Shown here one piece after another: positions 14,702 to 16,293 of a stretch of DNA of 16,293 nt. Position numbers and translations under genes: made by a program. The notes beneath the pieces are model-generated. The model saw only the letters and a program-made list of their open reading frames with translations, did no database searches and was not told the origin of the DNA. Positions within the stretch are counted from its first letter, which is position 1, and the number at the start of each line of letters is the position of its first letter. The stretch covers positions 21,001 to 37,293 of the forward strand of contig DGFG01000089.1 in assembly GCA_002391555.1 (NCBI GenBank). The letters are read 5' to 3'. The DNA comes from Firmicutes bacterium UBA3906. Its GTDB lineage: Bacteria > Bacillota > Clostridia > Caldicoprobacterales > DTU083.

Positions 14702-15169
14702 ATGAAACTTGTTTATTACTGCTACGGTGGCGCCCATACCTCCGTCACTTGTGCTGCAATACATCTTAAATACCTACCGTATGAGAGGGTACCCTCTGCG
14801 AAGGAATTCCAGAGTGTACCCTTTTATGATAAAATGGAGAATAGTAGACTAGGTACCCCTGTCTATGTTGGAAGGGATGAACTTGGTTTAGATATCTATA
14901 TAATGGGTATGAAAAACTCAAATACTTTTTTAATACCGCTTATAAAATCTTACCTAAACCATTGTGGTAAAAGGCATGATGACCTTATTTTTGTAAATGC
15001 CCGGGTAAGGCTTCATCCCATAACTTCTATCGGGGGCTTTATAACAAGAAAGCTAGGCATAGTCACAATAGGTCGGCCAATGACCGTTTGGGGAATCAGA
15101 AGGACCTATCCTGTCCTCCTTGATTTGGTCAAGGGTGTTAAAGAAAAACTAAGGTCGGCTAGGGATTAA
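14702..15169 (+). CDS. DUF3189 family protein, canonical copy
   Basis: 155-residue protein of a family found mainly in spore-forming Clostridia near spoIIP and DUF512 genes; function unknown. ATG 14702 lies 8 nt after GGGGA; an in-frame ATG at 14687 lies inside the previous gene and precedes that site. The N-terminal LVYYCYGGAHTSVTCAAIHL is the family signature, with Cys, Gly-Gly and His that could form a binding or catalytic loop. It starts 4 bp after the previous stop, so the pair is translationally linked. The tandem paralogues probably act together, perhaps as a heterodimer; that is inference. Confidence 0.8.
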   Translation: MKLVYYCYGGAHTSVTCAAIHLKYLPYERVPSAKEFQSVPFYDKMENSRLGTPVYVGRDELGLDIYIMGMKNSNTFLIPLIKSYLNHCGKRHDDLIFVNARVRLHPITSIGGFITRKLGIVTIGRPMTVWGIRRTYPVLLDLVKGVKEKLRSARD

Positions 15170-15171
15170 TC

Positions 15172-15200
15172 TTGACTTAAATAAATATATAGCAGATAAT
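15172..15200 (+). promoter_or_regulatory. Candidate sigma-A promoter of the DUF512 gene
   Basis: TTGACT (15172-15177), 17 bp, GATAAT (15195-15200), each 5/6 to consensus. This is the best conventional promoter in the window. It starts two bases after the DUF3189 stop codon, so the DUF512 gene can be expressed vegetatively without the spoIIP transcript. Confidence 0.65.
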
Positions 15201-15267
15201 AATTACATAAGAAAATTAGTAGCAGGTACTATAAACAGATATTATATAGATGGACGGAGCTGAAATA

Positions 15268-16293
15268 ATGACGAAAGACCATATAGGGGGTCACAGGATA
15301 AAAAGGGTAGATCCTGACTCAATAGCTGAGGAAACTGGGCTGGAATCAGGGGATATACTACTTTCTATAAATAATAATAAAATCATAGATATACTAGACT
15401 ACAAGGAGCATTTAGCAGGTGAGGAACTGACTCTACTTGTAGAAAAAAAAGACAAGAGTCAGTGGGAAATTGAGATTGAAAAGGAAGCAGGAGAGGATCT
15501 TGGGATTAGTTTTGACCATGATTTGATTGACAAGGAAAGGTCCTGCAGAAACAAGTGTATATTTTGCTTTATAGACCAGCTGCCAGACAACATGAGATCT
15601 TCTCTTTATTACAAGGATGATGACTGGCGTTTATCCTTTATGATGGGCAACTATATAACCCTGACCAATATGGATAGTGGGGATATAGACAGGATAATAG
15701 AAAAGAAAATAAGTCCCCTTTATATATCAGTTCATACGACAAATCCAGAACTTAGGTGCAAAATGCTAAACAATAGGTTCGCAGGGGATGCCCTAAAGTA
15801 CCTATATAGGCTAGCAGAAGCTGGAATAAAGATGCATTGCCAGATTGTTTTATGCCCAGGCTATAATGATGGACAGGAGCTAGACAGTACTATAAAGGAT
15901 TTGTGGTCCTTGTATCCTTCTGTTTTGTCCACAGCTGTAGTTCCAGTTGGCCTAACCAAGCATAGGGAGGGGCTAGAGCCAGTCGAGCCCTACAACAAGG
16001 AGACAGCAGGTCAGGTCATAGATATAGTAGAGTCTTGGCAGGAAAAGTTAAGGGCTGTCTCAAATATAGGCTTTATATATGCGGCAGATGAGTTTTATCT
16101 AAAGGCAAAAAGAGAGCTACCAAGCCTTGATAGCTATGATGACTTTCCCCAGTTAGAAAATGGTGTGGGCTTGACAGTAAAGTTTATCGATGAATTTAAA
16201 GAGGCCCTCCTGTCTAGAGATGGTATAAAGGCAAGGCACAAAAGGCTTAGCATTATAACCGGCAAGAGTGCTGAGGGGATAATCCGTAGCTTA
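15268..16293 (+). CDS. DUF512 protein: PDZ-like domain plus radical-SAM-type Fe-S motif, 3' end cut off
   Basis: The frame is open from ATG 15268 (8 nt after GGAG) to the last base, giving 342 residues without a stop; the gene continues beyond the window. Residues about 5-60 are PDZ-like (IGGHRIKRVDPDSIAEETGLESGD). Cys93, Cys97 and Cys100 form a CxxxCxxC motif (CRNKCIFC), the radical SAM 4Fe-4S signature, followed by FIDQLPDNMR and LSFMMGNYITLTN. The segment after FIYAADEFYL, with FPQLENGVG, is typical of DUF512. An upstream in-frame ATG at 15250 lacks a ribosome-binding site. In related Clostridia the next gene is often the GTPase der; that cannot be seen here. The reaction catalysed is unknown. 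Confidence 0.9.
   Translation, partial: MTKDHIGGHRIKRVDPDSIAEETGLESGDILLSINNNKIIDILDYKEHLAGEELTLLVEKKDKSQWEIEIEKEAGEDLGISFDHDLIDKERSCRNKCIFCFIDQLPDNMRSSLYYKDDDWRLSFMMGNYITLTNMDSGDIDRIIEKKISPLYISVHTTNPELRCKMLNNRFAGDALKYLYRLAEAGIKMHCQIVLCPGYNDGQELDSTIKDLWSLYPSVLSTAVVPVGLTKHREGLEPVEPYNKETAGQVIDIVESWQEKLRAVSNIGFIYAADEFYLKAKRELPSLDSYDDFPQLENGVGLTVKFIDEFKEALLSRDGIKARHKRLSIITGKSAEGIIRSL

Noticed and set aside
1..16293. tRNA, rRNA, CRISPR array, insertion sequence or prophage genes
   Set aside because: None seen: gaps are short, repeats are small, and all genes are collinear core functions.

Overview
The window is a contiguous, entirely plus-strand block of cell-division and sporulation genes from an endospore-forming member of the Clostridia (Bacillota). 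Three things support this: the divIB–DUF881–DUF881–sbp–ftsA–ftsZ order is the Gram-positive dcw arrangement; ftsZ is followed by spoIIGA–sigE–sigG, found only in endospore formers; and the downstream neighbours (YlmC/YmxH, NrdR, PgeF, SpoIIP, DUF3189, DUF512) are typical of Clostridia. The DNA is moderately AT-rich, favours CTA (Leu), ATA (Ile) and AGG (Arg) codons, and is unusually rich in the tetranucleotide CTAG. I cannot assign a genus.

Layout. (1) 1-2483: the 3' part of ftsW (lipid II polymerase) and complete murA (first step of peptidoglycan precursor synthesis). No murG, murB or murC lies between ftsW and ftsQ. (2) 2600-5197: ftsQ/divIB, two tandem DUF881 genes and sbp, tightly packed or overlapping. 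(3) 5303-7602: ftsA and ftsZ, ended by a strong intrinsic terminator. (4) 7813-10356: spoIIGA–sigE, encoding the membrane protease and its substrate pro-sigma-E, then sigG. A promoter-like region with repeated TTTGNCCA motifs precedes spoIIGA, and a large predicted leader stem-loop precedes sigG. (5) 10568-12275: ylmC/ymxH, nrdR (with terminator) and pgeF/ylmD (with a weak terminator). (6) 12368-15169: a DUF1614-like polytopic membrane protein overlapping spoIIP, then two DUF3189 paralogues. (7) 15268 to the end: the 5' part of a DUF512 PDZ/radical-SAM protein that runs off the window.

How the genes work together: MurA and FtsW supply and polymerise septal wall precursors. FtsQ, FtsA and FtsZ build the division machine that is re-sited at sporulation. 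SpoIIGA activates sigma-E in the mother cell after asymmetric division, sigma-G takes over in the forespore after engulfment, and SpoIIP helps remodel peptidoglycan during engulfment.

No tRNA, rRNA, CRISPR array, insertion sequence or phage gene was seen, and no gene-free stretch exceeds about 215 bases. The less ordinary signals are regulatory or compositional: perfect inverted repeats in the leaders of murA, ftsA and sigG, a three-copy motif upstream of spoIIGA, a dyad upstream of ylmC, 12-bp tandem repeats in the 5' part of ftsW, and the CTAG excess. I did not find a clear new multi-gene system; the nearest candidate is the DUF1614–SpoIIP–DUF3189–DUF3189–DUF512 neighbourhood.
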